This document shows positions 36,188-45,718 of a stretch of DNA of 64,000 nucleotides, one piece after another. Both the position numbers and the translations under genes were made by a program. Under the pieces are notes generated by a model. The model ran no database searches and was not told where the DNA came from. It saw nothing but the letters and a program-made list of their open reading frames with translations. The DNA lies in the NCBI GenBank assembly GCA_002746415.1, contig NVXD01000015.1:269412-333411 (forward strand). The letters run 5' to 3'. Each line of letters opens with the position of its first letter. Positions within the stretch are counted from its first letter, which is position 1. This stretch comes from Flavobacteriaceae bacterium (GTDB lineage Bacteria > Bacteroidota > Bacteroidia > Flavobacteriales > Flavobacteriaceae).

Positions 36188-36826
36188 TTAATCCTCTTGA
36201 ATGATAATAAGTGAAGCTTTTGAGCCTGTTGATAAATTCCATCTGTTAGAATAAATCACTTTGCCATTTTCATCATAGACATCTACTTGAGCCGTGTTTG
36301 GACCAGAGCTGCCTTGGTTCAAGGCCTCAAAATCCAGACGGTTAAAACCTTTGTTCAAATCTAGGTTGATGCCCTTAAAAGCTGCCGTAAGTAAAATGTT
36401 GGGCTCTACAACAACTCCATTGGCATATATTCTTACGCGGTCACCATCTACATACTCATGGTCCCTGCATACAATGCCCACAAACTTGGCACTTGTTTTC
36501 ACATCACCCAAATACATGTCGCCATAATGACCTTTTTCACCCTTTTTCTCTTTTTCACCAATTTTAGTGTCTATAACTAAATCATGACCAGCCTGTAGCA
36601 GTTCTTTATCAGGAAGCATTTTTATTTCCTTCTTTTTGTTAAAATCGATAGGGTCTAAACTAACCGAAGGGATATTTAACCTAGAAGAGGGCTTTGGGGT
36701 CTCAGGTAAATCTATTTTGTTATCTGCTGGTTCAATATTTAAGGATTGGGTTTGGGGCAAATCCGACTGTGCATTCCCTATAAAGGAAAACAATGTAAAA
36801 CTCACCAGCGCAAATAAATACCTCAT
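36188..36826 (-). CDS. Secreted protein of unknown function
   Basis: About 212 residues with a signal peptide (FTLFSFIGNAQS), a Pro/Lys-rich region (residues 25-105), and a C-terminal beta-rich domain of about 100 residues (VGIVCRDHEYVDGDRVRIYA, NGVVVEPNILLTAAF, NKGFNRLDFEALNQG). The domain looks like an immunoglobulin-like or lectin-like sandwich that I cannot name. The ATG at 36826 is chosen over a longer frame because it starts the signal peptide. It ends two bases from the converging acylase gene. Confidence 0.7.
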   Translation of the reverse strand: MRYLFALVSFTLFSFIGNAQSDLPQTQSLNIEPADNKIDLPETPKPSSRLNIPSVSLDPIDFNKKKEIKMLPDKELLQAGHDLVIDTKIGEKEKKGEKGHYGDMYLGDVKTSAKFVGIVCRDHEYVDGDRVRIYANGVVVEPNILLTAAFKGINLDLNKGFNRLDFEALNQGSSGPNTAQVDVYDENGKVIYSNRWNLSTGSKASLIIIQED

Positions 36827-36956
36827 AATTTCTAAAGGTTGGACGTACAAAGGTAAAATTAACAAATACCTTGCCATTAAAGTTTTAAATGGATGTTAAA
36901 AGAAATTTAGGGGTTCTTTTAAATCCTTTATAAGCAAATACCTATAAATAATGGAC

Positions 36957-38021
36957 CTAGCCCCATGTGTTTCTCAAGAATTGAATGAAATTTTCACTCA
37001 TGATATTTTCAATATCGGTATCGCTATATCCTTTTTCAGCTAATAGTATAGGAATTTTTTGAAGATCTGCGATGGTATCCAAATCAGCTGGACACTGCTC
37101 TTTTCCAAAACCTCCATCTAAATCGGTACCAATGCCTACATGTTTAGCATCTCCAGATAGTTGACAAATGTGGTCAATATTATCAATCATTTGCTTTAAG
37201 GATACTTCCATTTTTTCAGGGGTTGACTCTCCTCTTACCCAATTGGGAACCATCATCCAAGCATCTAATGCAATGCCAATTACTGCATTTCTGCTAATGA
37301 GTTCATTGATTTGTTCATCAGAAAACTGCCTGTTGTGGTCTACAAAATTTCTGCAGTTGTTATGGCTTGCCCATACTGGACCATTGTATACTTTCATGGT
37401 TTCCCAGAAACTTTGGTCACACAGATGGGTGGCATCCAAGATTAAATTGAGTCGCGCTATTTCTTTTAGCAATTCTCTGCCTTTAGCACCGATTCCCCCA
37501 ACAGAGTTCGTGCCATGAGCATAAGTTCCAGGTCCGTAATGGGCTGGTCCTATAGCTCGCAACCCTTGCTCATAAGATTTTTCCAGATAATCAATTGTGA
37601 TGATAGAATCTGCTCCTTCCAAACTTAGAATATAACCAATAGGTTTTTTTTCTTTAGCGCTTTTCCATAAAGCCAGATGATTATTCAATTGTTCCGTATT
37701 TGTAATCTGAATCATTTCACCGGCTTCTTCCATAGCTTTGTACCAAGCCAATTGTCCTTGTGTCTGCGCCCATGCTTGATGAGGTGATTTCCACCCAGGT
37801 AATGTGCTTTCTTTTTTTACGTACCTAGCAATTTGTGTCGCTACACATAGACCAATATTTCCTTTCCTTAATGCATCTAAGGAGACCGTGTTTTTTGCTC
37901 GATCCGGTTTATCGGTCATCCCAATTTCACTCGCTCTAATTTCTTCAACCGTCCACCTTAAATCCCTGTTCCATTCCAAGGCGTTCATGGATAAATCTAA
38001 ATGTGCATCAAGTATAAACAT
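36957..38021 (-). CDS. M19 family membrane dipeptidase
   Basis: A 354-residue zinc dipeptidase of the renal dipeptidase family: LDAHLDLSMNA (metal-binding H-x-D), the bridging Glu in SLEGADSI, ATHLCDQSFW, SHNNCRNFVDHNR and HVGIGTDLDGGFG. No signal peptide, so it is cytoplasmic. M19 enzymes accept dipeptides with a D-residue at the C-terminus. It is the last gene of the GntP-RidA-D-amino-acid-enzyme operon, 12 bases after its neighbour, which fits release of D-amino acids. Confidence 0.9.
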   Translation of the reverse strand: MFILDAHLDLSMNALEWNRDLRWTVEEIRASEIGMTDKPDRAKNTVSLDALRKGNIGLCVATQIARYVKKESTLPGWKSPHQAWAQTQGQLAWYKAMEEAGEMIQITNTEQLNNHLALWKSAKEKKPIGYILSLEGADSIITIDYLEKSYEQGLRAIGPAHYGPGTYAHGTNSVGGIGAKGRELLKEIARLNLILDATHLCDQSFWETMKVYNGPVWASHNNCRNFVDHNRQFSDEQINELISRNAVIGIALDAWMMVPNWVRGESTPEKMEVSLKQMIDNIDHICQLSGDAKHVGIGTDLDGGFGKEQCPADLDTIADLQKIPILLAEKGYSDTDIENIMSENFIQFLRNTWG

Positions 38022-38033
38022 AGTTTTTAGGTA

Positions 38034-39149
38034 TTAGATATGTATTTTATGATCTCTTGCAGCTACTTTCCATGAGCCAGTTAATTCTCCATCAACAATA
38101 GTTAAGACACTTTTATATTTTGCCACTGTGGGACAAATATGTATTGGTAGCGCATAGAAAAAATCTCCAATATTATATTTTGATGCCTCATTTGTTTCAA
38201 TAACCAAATGTTCCTCACTTTGACTTTTTTGCTTAAAATCATTGTCTCCTAAAATATGTACTCTTGGCAATTTCATTTCTGAAGCTACTGCCTTATGTCC
38301 AAGATCTAAACATATGATATTTGATGTAGGCTTGCTAATTATCCGAGTGCATAAAACTGCGGCAGGTAGAAAATCTAAATCTGGATAAGCATCTAAATAG
38401 CCCTTATCCCAAAGGGTTGTGGTTCCGGGGCTGCTTTCAACATTTTTTCTTTTGCAATGAATAGGAAAAGTAGGAGAACCGCCGGCTACAATGGTTTTAA
38501 TTGTAATACCCATTTTCTCCAATTCGTCCTTCAATTTTTGTACGGTATCAAATGCTTTATCACAGGCGTCTTTTCGTAAAACGAAATCTGAATCGTGAAG
38601 GTGTCCATCATACGCATGTAAGCCTTCAGCCTGTAGATGGCTATTATCATCTATTGTTTTATATAGTTCCACGGCTTTTTCATTGGGAATGATTCCTGTC
38701 CTATTCATTCCACAATTTACATCGAGCCAAACGGATGCCAATGTGTTTTTTGACGATGCTATTTTCGATATCTCATTGAGAGAAACATGATTATCTATTA
38801 GTGTTGAAAATTTTGAATTGGGATATTTTTCGATCAGTTCAAAAAAACGACCCACATGTACTCCCACGGGTTGCATGGCCAAAAGAATGTCTTTGGCATT
38901 GCACTTGGCAAGTAGCTCTGCTTCAGCAATAGTTGCGCATTTAAATTTATGGATGCCATACGCTAATTGTAATTGTACAATTTCTGCGATTTTATGGGTT
39001 TTGATATGTGGTCGTAAAAAGCTGGTACCGCCAGCCATTTTAATCATTAATTGTATGTTCTTCTCAATTCTGTCTGGATATACCAGTAGTGACGGAGAAA
39101 TTGTATTTTCTGGATTGATGAGTGTGTACCACTCTTTTAAATATCCCAT
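38034..39149 (-). CDS. D-serine dehydratase / D-threonine aldolase-like PLP enzyme
   Basis: A 371-residue fold-type III PLP enzyme (alanine racemase-like barrel). The PLP lysine is Lys50 in RPHIKTHK, VDVNCGMNRTG and IVAGGSPTFP line the cofactor site, and His337/Cys339 in PIHICP form the metal site typical of D-threonine aldolase and eukaryotic-type D-serine dehydratase (DSD1). The two activities cannot be told apart by eye. The adjacent ridA and DsdX-family permease genes favour the dehydratase, which makes 2-aminoacrylate, the classic RidA substrate. Confidence 0.88.
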   Translation of the reverse strand: MGYLKEWYTLINPENTISPSLLVYPDRIEKNIQLMIKMAGGTSFLRPHIKTHKIAEIVQLQLAYGIHKFKCATIAEAELLAKCNAKDILLAMQPVGVHVGRFFELIEKYPNSKFSTLIDNHVSLNEISKIASSKNTLASVWLDVNCGMNRTGIIPNEKAVELYKTIDDNSHLQAEGLHAYDGHLHDSDFVLRKDACDKAFDTVQKLKDELEKMGITIKTIVAGGSPTFPIHCKRKNVESSPGTTTLWDKGYLDAYPDLDFLPAAVLCTRIISKPTSNIICLDLGHKAVASEMKLPRVHILGDNDFKQKSQSEEHLVIETNEASKYNIGDFFYALPIHICPTVAKYKSVLTIVDGELTGSWKVAARDHKIHI

Positions 39150-39160
39150 AGCAAACGGTT

Positions 39161-39625
39161 CTAATGTAGTTGGAACATTGCTTCAACTTCAACAGGAATG
39201 TTGTCTGGAAGCATCATTCCTACAGCACTTCTTACACCAACACCATTATCGTCCCCAAAAATATCTGCCATGAGTTCACTAAAGCCATTGATTACCAATG
39301 GTTGTTTTACGAAATCTGGAGTACAATTGACCATTCCTAACACTTTTACGACTCTTTTAATGTTGTCCAAATCACCAAAATGGGTTTGTATGGTAGACAA
39401 CATGGTTAGCCCTACTTGTCTTGCAGCTAATTTTGCTTGTTCTAGGTCTATATCATCACCCGCTCTACCAGTCATTAATGTTCCATCTGGTAGTATAGGA
39501 CCTTGACCAGAAACGTATAAAAAATTATCGACAACCAATATAGGCCTGTACACCCCAGCTGGTTTTGGGGCTGGAGGTAAAATTAATCCTAATTCTTTAA
39601 TTCTCTTTGATGGTGAACTTTTCAT
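39161..39625 (-). CDS. RidA family enamine/imine deaminase
   Basis: A 154-residue YjgF/RidA protein: the long N-terminal form (IKELGLILPPAPKPAGVYRP), LYVSGQGPILPDG, ARQVGLTMLSTIQTHFGDLD, and FVKQPLVINGFSELMADIFG. RidA hydrolyses reactive enamines and imines made by PLP dehydratases. It lies between a permease gene (one base) and a PLP enzyme gene (11 bases), so detoxifying that enzyme's product is the natural reading. A TTG at 39634 is rejected in favour of the ATG. Confidence 0.92.
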   Translation of the reverse strand: MKSSPSKRIKELGLILPPAPKPAGVYRPILVVDNFLYVSGQGPILPDGTLMTGRAGDDIDLEQAKLAARQVGLTMLSTIQTHFGDLDNIKRVVKVLGMVNCTPDFVKQPLVINGFSELMADIFGDDNGVGVRSAVGMMLPDNIPVEVEAMFQLH

Positions 39626-39626
39626 A

Positions 39627-40943
39627 TTATACAAATAAACTTAAAATTAATGTGCCTATTAATCCCATTACACCAACCATGGTTTCCATAACAGTCCAAG
39701 TGGACAATGTATCTTTAATGGAAAGATTAAAATATTCTTTAAACAACCAAAATCCACTATCGTTTACATGAGACAACATAAGACTTCCAGATCCAATAGC
39801 AAGAACCATTAATTCTGGGCTAACACCAGTTCCTGAAACTAGTGGGAATACAATTCCTGCTGCAGTAAGGCCAGCAACTGTGGCAGAACCTACGCACACT
39901 CTAATTACAGTAGCTATCAGCCATGCCAATATGAGTGGTGAGACACTACTGTCTTTTAAGGATTCAGCAATATAATCGCTTACACCACTATCAATCAAAA
40001 TTTGTTTTAATGCACCAGAACCTGCAATAATCAACAATACCATTGTAATGCCAGATACGGAACTTGAGAGAGAACTCATTACTTCCTCCATTTTTTTGCC
40101 TCTTCCCAATCCTAAGGTGTATATAGCAACAAGCACAGCAATAAGCATTGCAATTACTGGATTGCCTAAAAATAGAATTACATTTTTAAATGGAAAATGG
40201 GCAGGAAGTACAGCATCAAGAATGGTTGAAAGACCAATTAAAATAACGGGTAATAAAGCAGTAAATATGCTAATTCCCATACTTGGCATTTCATCATCTT
40301 TTAAAATAATAGGGTTGTAAAATTCTTTTAATGGGGTAGCCTTGATGTTTTTAATTGTTCGGGAAAATAAGGGTCCAGCAACTATAATGGCAGGAATGGC
40401 CACAATGATTCCATAGAGCATTGTTTTGCCAATGTTTGCATTAAAAATTATTGCAATTCCAGTGGGTGCAGGATGTGGTGGAAGAAATCCATGTGTAACA
40501 GATAAAGATGCCAACATAGGCAGACCAACATAAATTAATGGTAGTCCTGTTGCTGCAGCTACAGTAAAAATTAAGGGTACCAAGATTACAAAACCTACAG
40601 AATAGAACATCGGAATACCAACAATGAAACCAGCAATTACAACTGCCCATTGAATATTCTTTTTTCCAAAACCAGAAATAAGCTTAGAAGTTATACGTTG
40701 TGCCGCGCCGCTATCAGCAACAAGTTTTCCCAACATGGCACCAAATCCTAAAATAAGAACCAACATGCCTAGAATATTTCCTATTCCGGTTTGTATGGAT
40801 TGCACCACATTTTCTAATTCCATACCGCCTACAAGACCTACAAAAAGAGAAACAATGATAAAAGAAATGAAAGCGTTTAATTTGAACTTAGCAACAAGAA
40901 GGAATAATATTAATATTCCGACAACGACAATTAATAATGGCAT
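39627..40943 (-). CDS. GntP family permease (gluconate or D-serine type)
   Basis: A 438-residue permease with about 12 membrane helices: AFISFIIVSLFVGLVGGMEL, LGFGAMLGKLVADSGAAQRI, TVAGLTAAGIVFPLVSGTG and LSHVNDSGFWLFKEYF are GntP hallmarks. The family carries gluconate and related acids, but also D-serine (DsdX of E. coli). With RidA and a D-amino-acid PLP enzyme directly downstream, D-serine or D-threonine is the better guess. The frame extends upstream; the ATG at 40943 begins the first helix. Confidence 0.92.
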   Translation of the reverse strand: MPLLIVVVGILILFLLVAKFKLNAFISFIIVSLFVGLVGGMELENVVQSIQTGIGNILGMLVLILGFGAMLGKLVADSGAAQRITSKLISGFGKKNIQWAVVIAGFIVGIPMFYSVGFVILVPLIFTVAAATGLPLIYVGLPMLASLSVTHGFLPPHPAPTGIAIIFNANIGKTMLYGIIVAIPAIIVAGPLFSRTIKNIKATPLKEFYNPIILKDDEMPSMGISIFTALLPVILIGLSTILDAVLPAHFPFKNVILFLGNPVIAMLIAVLVAIYTLGLGRGKKMEEVMSSLSSSVSGITMVLLIIAGSGALKQILIDSGVSDYIAESLKDSSVSPLILAWLIATVIRVCVGSATVAGLTAAGIVFPLVSGTGVSPELMVLAIGSGSLMLSHVNDSGFWLFKEYFNLSIKDTLSTWTVMETMVGVMGLIGTLILSLFV

Positions 40944-41046
40944 AAGGTTGGTTTTGGTTAACAATGTAAGTAATCGAGTCAATTTGTGCAATAAAATTTT
41001 ACTACAAGAGCTATAGCAAATATTATTGTGGCTTTATTAAAAGTCT

Positions 41047-41073
41047 ATCTACCTGATATGCATCAAGGTAGAT
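41047..41073. repeat. Small inverted repeat between transcription units
   Basis: ATCTACC and GGTAGAT (41047-41053, 41067-41073) with inner TGAT/ATCA form a hairpin just downstream of the metallophosphoesterase stop and upstream of the GntP operon. It could be a weak terminator or an operator. Confidence 0.4.
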
Positions 41074-41087
41074 GTAATTGTTTGTAA

Positions 41088-41981
41088 TTAATTTTTATAG
41101 TTAATCAATTTTTGTGGACCTTCCAACAGCAGTCTAACGATTTGTAAAGTGCCATCATCCTTTGTGGCAATTTGCCATTTTATAAGTGATATTGTGCCAT
41201 TTTCAATTTCAATCCCGGTAATACTTCGAGGGTGTACACAGCTTCCATCATTGAATAAAGGAATGTCACCAGGTTCAGGAAAACGAGGTCTGTGAGTGTG
41301 ACCAACCACCGTAATAAGTAGGTTCTTTTTAAGAATCCATCTTTTAATACGTCTTTCAACTTTTATGAGTTCTTTGTAATTTTTCGCTGGACTGGTTGGA
41401 TCGGCAATGCCCCAAACTTGCAAAGGTTTCCATAGCACACGTACTAAAAATCTGCCCCAGCGCCAAAACCTATAGTTCCACCAATCCGCCTGATGTCCAT
41501 GGGTTAAGAAGACCTCTTGTTGGGTCTTTTTATGTTTTAAAATGATGGCTTCATGATAGGTGATGCCTTCAAAAAGCACTTTGTCAGATGCATCTATGGG
41601 TTCAAAATAACTGGAAAGGTGTTTTTTAACATAATCAGGATCTTTGTAAACCATGTCATGATTGCCCCAAATCATGTGCAATCTTTTGGCTGTGTGAAAC
41701 TGGCGCAATAATTGAAAAACATTTTTATGGGCATTGAAAATAGATTCAAAATGAAGGTTCTCCCACAGTTCATCCCCATCGCCCAATTCACAATAGCTAA
41801 ACCCTTCATTATAGTAATGTTTAAGCGCATGATAGTAAATGTTGCGATTCTTGGAAAAGTCATCCGCAAAGCTATTGTCTCCTCTATGACAATCACTAAA
41901 TAGAATAATTTTTGAGGCATCATCAAAGGCTACAATCTTGGCATTTTCATAGGCTCTTGATAATCTAAAATTGGAAGACAT
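41088..41981 (-). CDS. Calcineurin-like metallophosphoesterase
   Basis: A 297-residue phosphoesterase with all binuclear metal motifs: LFSDCHRGD, GDGDELWE, WGNHD, LTHGHQADWW and GHTHRP. It has no signal peptide. The layout recalls UDP-2,3-diacylglucosamine hydrolase (LpxH/LpxI-type) and Ser/Thr phosphatases, but the D-x-H of motif one is D-C-H and the substrate is open. Upstream on the other strand is the large GAF-domain gene. Confidence 0.88.
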   Translation of the reverse strand: MSSNFRLSRAYENAKIVAFDDASKIILFSDCHRGDNSFADDFSKNRNIYYHALKHYYNEGFSYCELGDGDELWENLHFESIFNAHKNVFQLLRQFHTAKRLHMIWGNHDMVYKDPDYVKKHLSSYFEPIDASDKVLFEGITYHEAIILKHKKTQQEVFLTHGHQADWWNYRFWRWGRFLVRVLWKPLQVWGIADPTSPAKNYKELIKVERRIKRWILKKNLLITVVGHTHRPRFPEPGDIPLFNDGSCVHPRSITGIEIENGTISLIKWQIATKDDGTLQIVRLLLEGPQKLINYKN

Positions 41982-42093
41982 GTCTTATTTTTTATAAAGA
42001 TTATAAAAATGCCTGAAAAAGTACATATAAAATTTAACAAAAAAAGACAGTTTCTTTTGTAACTTTATATGGTTATGAGAGACTTAATAGACT

Positions 42094-44469
42094 ATGATGT
42101 TTGAAAAAGACAGAGAATCACCATTGGTACAATTAGTGAGCTTTAATAAATTATTGAAGCAATATGATGATATGGCTAAGGGAGCTGATAAAATGTTGGC
42201 TGCAAATGCGCAACTTATTTTGGATGCGCAAGCTCCTTTTCCGGAACTTAGGGAGGGCTTTTCTGATTTATCACTTTTAAAAAAACACAAAGAGGTTATC
42301 AACATTATTCTTCAGGATACGTTCCCTGATGTGTTGACCAATAATGAAATTAAAACGGCATCGTTGGCTTTTGATGATACCATTTTTAACTCCTCAAGAC
42401 GGTTTCAAAAAATATTGGAGAATGCAGGTGGAAAAGGTTTTGAACCAGAAATAAGAAACCTTCCTGACCATGATATGTATGTTGTTGGGTGCACCGTAAT
42501 TTTAAATTTTTATTATGGTTATCAATTAGATTTTAGAAGACCATTTTTTTATGATATTCCAGATGCCAATGGAGTAATGAAGCACTATAGAATTCTTTAT
42601 AATGCAGATTTTGTTGAAATAATTCCTACGGAGAAAGCCAAAAAACTGACCAAAGAAGATATAGATGAGTTGATGGATAATTTTGAGAATCTGGAGCTTT
42701 GGAAGGAAAAAATACCTCCCAATAGTTTTATATCCAAAGGTTTTGTGATTTCCAATATGTTTGATGTCACAGCAGAGCATTCCATTTCAGAAATCAAATC
42801 AAATTTAATTACTGGTGGTCAAAAGGGGTACGAAAATTTTATGGAAGGTCTACAAGAAACTTTCAGGTCTTTTTTCAACTTGCCAAACATGCGTGCAGGG
42901 TTTGTTTCCTATGATTCTAGAGAAAACAAATTTGAACGTGTATGTGGAAAACAAATGCAAAGTTTTATCCTTATGGACAAGGATATGGAAGTTTGTGATG
43001 AAGCCTTGTGTCAAGGATCCTATAAAAAATTGATTGAGGATAATACCTATTTTACGATATCAAATGTAGATAAATACTATAAGATGTCCGGTGGAATGGC
43101 ACCCTATAAAGGGTTGAAAGAACAAGGAATTAAAAGCGCCATTTTTGCCCCCATTGCAGATCAAGGAAATTTATTGGGAGTGTTGGAATTGGTTTCAACT
43201 AAGGTCCATGCGCTGAACAGTATAAATGTCAACAAATTGGAGGATGTAATGCCTTACATTGTTTCTGCAGTGCTACGATCCAAAATAGAAGAAGAAAATT
43301 TAATCGATGCCATCATACAGCATGAATGTACTTCTGTTCATCCATCCGTTTCATGGAGGTTTGAAGAAGAAGCTAAAAGATTTATACAGGAAAATGTAGA
43401 AGGCAAACAGCCATCTTTTAAAGAAATAGCTTTTAAGGATGTGCACCCATTATATGGACAGGTTGATATTAAAAACTCATCACGTGCCAGAAATGAAGCA
43501 ATACAAACAGATTTGATGATCCAATTGTCAGAAATTAATAATGTTTTGGCTAAGGCATTGGAGAAAAATAAGCTACCCATCTATGAAGAGTTAATATTTC
43601 GGATAAACAATTATATTGACGAAATAAGAGAAGTACTGCTTACCAATAGTGAACAAGCTATTTTTGATTTTGTAAAGGAAGAAATTAAACCTGTTTTTAA
43701 GTATTTAAAAAAATCAGATGAAAATTTAAAAGCGTTAATAGCTGCTTATGAAAAGGGGATAGATGCAAACACTGAATCTTATTATGACCACAGAAGGAAT
43801 TATGATGAGAGTGTTATGCTAATCAATAAAAAAATGGCATCTATCATGGATACGAAACAAGAAGATGCCCAAAAGATGTTTCCCCATTATTTTGAACGTT
43901 ATAAAACTGATGGTGTAGAGCATAATATGTATATAGGGGAATCTATTACGGCTGAAAAAAACTTTAACCCACTTTATTTGAATAATCTTAGATTGTGGCA
44001 GTTACAAATAATGTGCGATATGGAGAACGCGCATTATAACTTAAAACCAGAGCTTTCTGTGGCTCTTGATGTTACTTCTTTGATTTTGGTATACAACACC
44101 TCTTTGTCCATACGCTTTAGGATGGATGAAAAACGTTTTGATGTGGATGGTACGTATAATGCCCGTTATGAGATTATTAAAAAGCGTATAGATAAATCCC
44201 TTGTAAAAGGGACTCGGGAACGTCTTACTCAAACAGGAAAGATGGTCATAGTATATTCGCAAAAGAAAGATGAGCGAGAGTACTTAAGGTATATTAAATT
44301 CTTGAAGGCCAAAGGATATTTTGGTAATAAGGTAGAAATTCTTGAACTGGAAGGCTTACAAGGTGTATCTGGTTTAAAGGCAATTAGGGTAGACATTTTG
44401 TATAAAAAAGACATGGAACCTGAAAAGACCTATACTTATGAAGATTTAATGGAGGAATTAAAGGCGTAA
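42094..44469 (+). CDS. Large GAF-domain protein of unknown function
   Basis: A 791-residue soluble protein. A GAF-like domain lies at about residues 250-400 (RAGFVSYDSRENKFERVCGK, IKSAIFAPIADQGNLLGVLE), flanked by an N-terminal helical region and a C-terminal half that is mostly helical with long coiled stretches (residues 440-600), then a conserved end (RERLTQTGKMVIVYSQKKDE). GAF domains sense small ligands such as cyclic nucleotides. It lacks a visible kinase, cyclase or HTH output domain. It is convergent, 11 bases apart, with the HD/Pycsar-like gene. Confidence 0.75.
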   Translation: MMFEKDRESPLVQLVSFNKLLKQYDDMAKGADKMLAANAQLILDAQAPFPELREGFSDLSLLKKHKEVINIILQDTFPDVLTNNEIKTASLAFDDTIFNSSRRFQKILENAGGKGFEPEIRNLPDHDMYVVGCTVILNFYYGYQLDFRRPFFYDIPDANGVMKHYRILYNADFVEIIPTEKAKKLTKEDIDELMDNFENLELWKEKIPPNSFISKGFVISNMFDVTAEHSISEIKSNLITGGQKGYENFMEGLQETFRSFFNLPNMRAGFVSYDSRENKFERVCGKQMQSFILMDKDMEVCDEALCQGSYKKLIEDNTYFTISNVDKYYKMSGGMAPYKGLKEQGIKSAIFAPIADQGNLLGVLELVSTKVHALNSINVNKLEDVMPYIVSAVLRSKIEEENLIDAIIQHECTSVHPSVSWRFEEEAKRFIQENVEGKQPSFKEIAFKDVHPLYGQVDIKNSSRARNEAIQTDLMIQLSEINNVLAKALEKNKLPIYEELIFRINNYIDEIREVLLTNSEQAIFDFVKEEIKPVFKYLKKSDENLKALIAAYEKGIDANTESYYDHRRNYDESVMLINKKMASIMDTKQEDAQKMFPHYFERYKTDGVEHNMYIGESITAEKNFNPLYLNNLRLWQLQIMCDMENAHYNLKPELSVALDVTSLILVYNTSLSIRFRMDEKRFDVDGTYNARYEIIKKRIDKSLVKGTRERLTQTGKMVIVYSQKKDEREYLRYIKFLKAKGYFGNKVEILELEGLQGVSGLKAIRVDILYKKDMEPEKTYTYEDLMEELKA

Positions 44470-44480
44470 TGTTTTTATAA

Positions 44481-45665
44481 TTACACCCTATCTGGTCCAA
44501 AAAACTTAAATGCAATTCCAAAGGCTATTACAGAAACAACCATACCTATCATAAAGATAGTATAGGTCCATCGTAATATTTTATATTTCCTGTTTAGTAC
44601 TAGCCCTAAAAAATATAAATCTTTAGTTAAGGAATTGTACATATATTCTTTGTCTTTTATTAACTCCTGAATGGCCCATTGATAATCATTTAAACTCATT
44701 TTGTGGAAATTTCCAAAAAATAAAAGATTTACCTTTTTGTTTTTTACATCCTCTTTGGTAAACTCGCCGCTTGTAACATTGGGTCTGGTTGCCAATATTG
44801 CCATAACCATGGATACAACACTAAAGATTATAAATATTACGGTAGGATAAACAAGGTACTTATTAGAAGGGTTATCTAATTTCGGAATAAGATTAGACAG
44901 CGCCAAGGAGATGATAATTGCATTTACAGACAGCAAAATATTGGCCTTGGTATCAGCAATATTACTCAGCGTGATGTGATTTTTTAAGGTGACCCTAAAC
45001 AAGGTTTGTATCCCTCTATCCGGGCTTTCATTTTTATATTTTGCTTTTAGAGCTTCCTTTTTTGCTATTTTTTTCTCTTTGCTATCCTGTGTCAATTTCT
45101 TAAGATTTTTTTCTTTCATAGGTTGCCAATGCTCCTTAGCGTAATCTGTATAAAAATGATGTTCTTTTTTAAACATCTTAATGTTTTCATCACGCCATTC
45201 ATTATCAGAGTAGGACGCCAATCCCAACTGAGTTAGTTCTTTTTTGAGCTCGCCTGCAGTTTCTAAGTAACTTTTTTGCCCAAAATGTGAACAATCTGCA
45301 TCTCTTAAGATTTTTTCTCCTTGATTTGTAGGTTCATAATGTCTTTTTGTTGCTTTGATTAAAGCGCAAACCTTCTCGATGGTTTTTTTATCTAAATTAT
45401 TTTTCTCCAAAAATTCACTTGCAATTGCACAACTTTCATTTTCATGTTCAATAGCACTTACAGTATAACCAGTATCATGAAACCAAGCAGCCAATAACAG
45501 TGCTTCGCTATCTTTGGAAATAAGTCCATGAACATCAATTAATTCTTTAGTACTTTTAACAACACGTTCTGTATGTCGTAAATTGTGATAGAGATAGTTG
45601 GCATTTAATTGTTTGTTCAACAAATTGACAACGTAATTTTTAGTTTTTTCAATTATTTCTGACAT
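44481..45665 (-). CDS. HD phosphohydrolase fused to a Pycsar-effector-like membrane domain
   Basis: A 394-residue two-part protein. The N-terminal half (1-180) is an HD domain: His31 in NLRHTERVV, His63-Asp64 in AWFHDTGYT and Asp122 in LRDADCSHFG. The C-terminal half (about 215-394) carries three membrane helices and the motif LSNIADTKANILLSVNA, typical of the Pycsar system effector family (formerly DUF5706). In Pycsar, a pyrimidine cyclase makes cCMP or cUMP and such membrane proteins kill the infected cell. No cyclase gene is adjacent, so either the HD domain handles the nucleotide or the protein has a housekeeping role. Confidence 0.85.
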   Translation of the reverse strand: MSEIIEKTKNYVVNLLNKQLNANYLYHNLRHTERVVKSTKELIDVHGLISKDSEALLLAAWFHDTGYTVSAIEHENESCAIASEFLEKNNLDKKTIEKVCALIKATKRHYEPTNQGEKILRDADCSHFGQKSYLETAGELKKELTQLGLASYSDNEWRDENIKMFKKEHHFYTDYAKEHWQPMKEKNLKKLTQDSKEKKIAKKEALKAKYKNESPDRGIQTLFRVTLKNHITLSNIADTKANILLSVNAIIISLALSNLIPKLDNPSNKYLVYPTVIFIIFSVVSMVMAILATRPNVTSGEFTKEDVKNKKVNLLFFGNFHKMSLNDYQWAIQELIKDKEYMYNSLTKDLYFLGLVLNRKYKILRWTYTIFMIGMVVSVIAFGIAFKFFGPDRV

Positions 45666-45718
45666 TATACGAGCTTAAAAGTTTCCAAATTACAAAATTT
45701 TATACTGAAGAACTTTAT

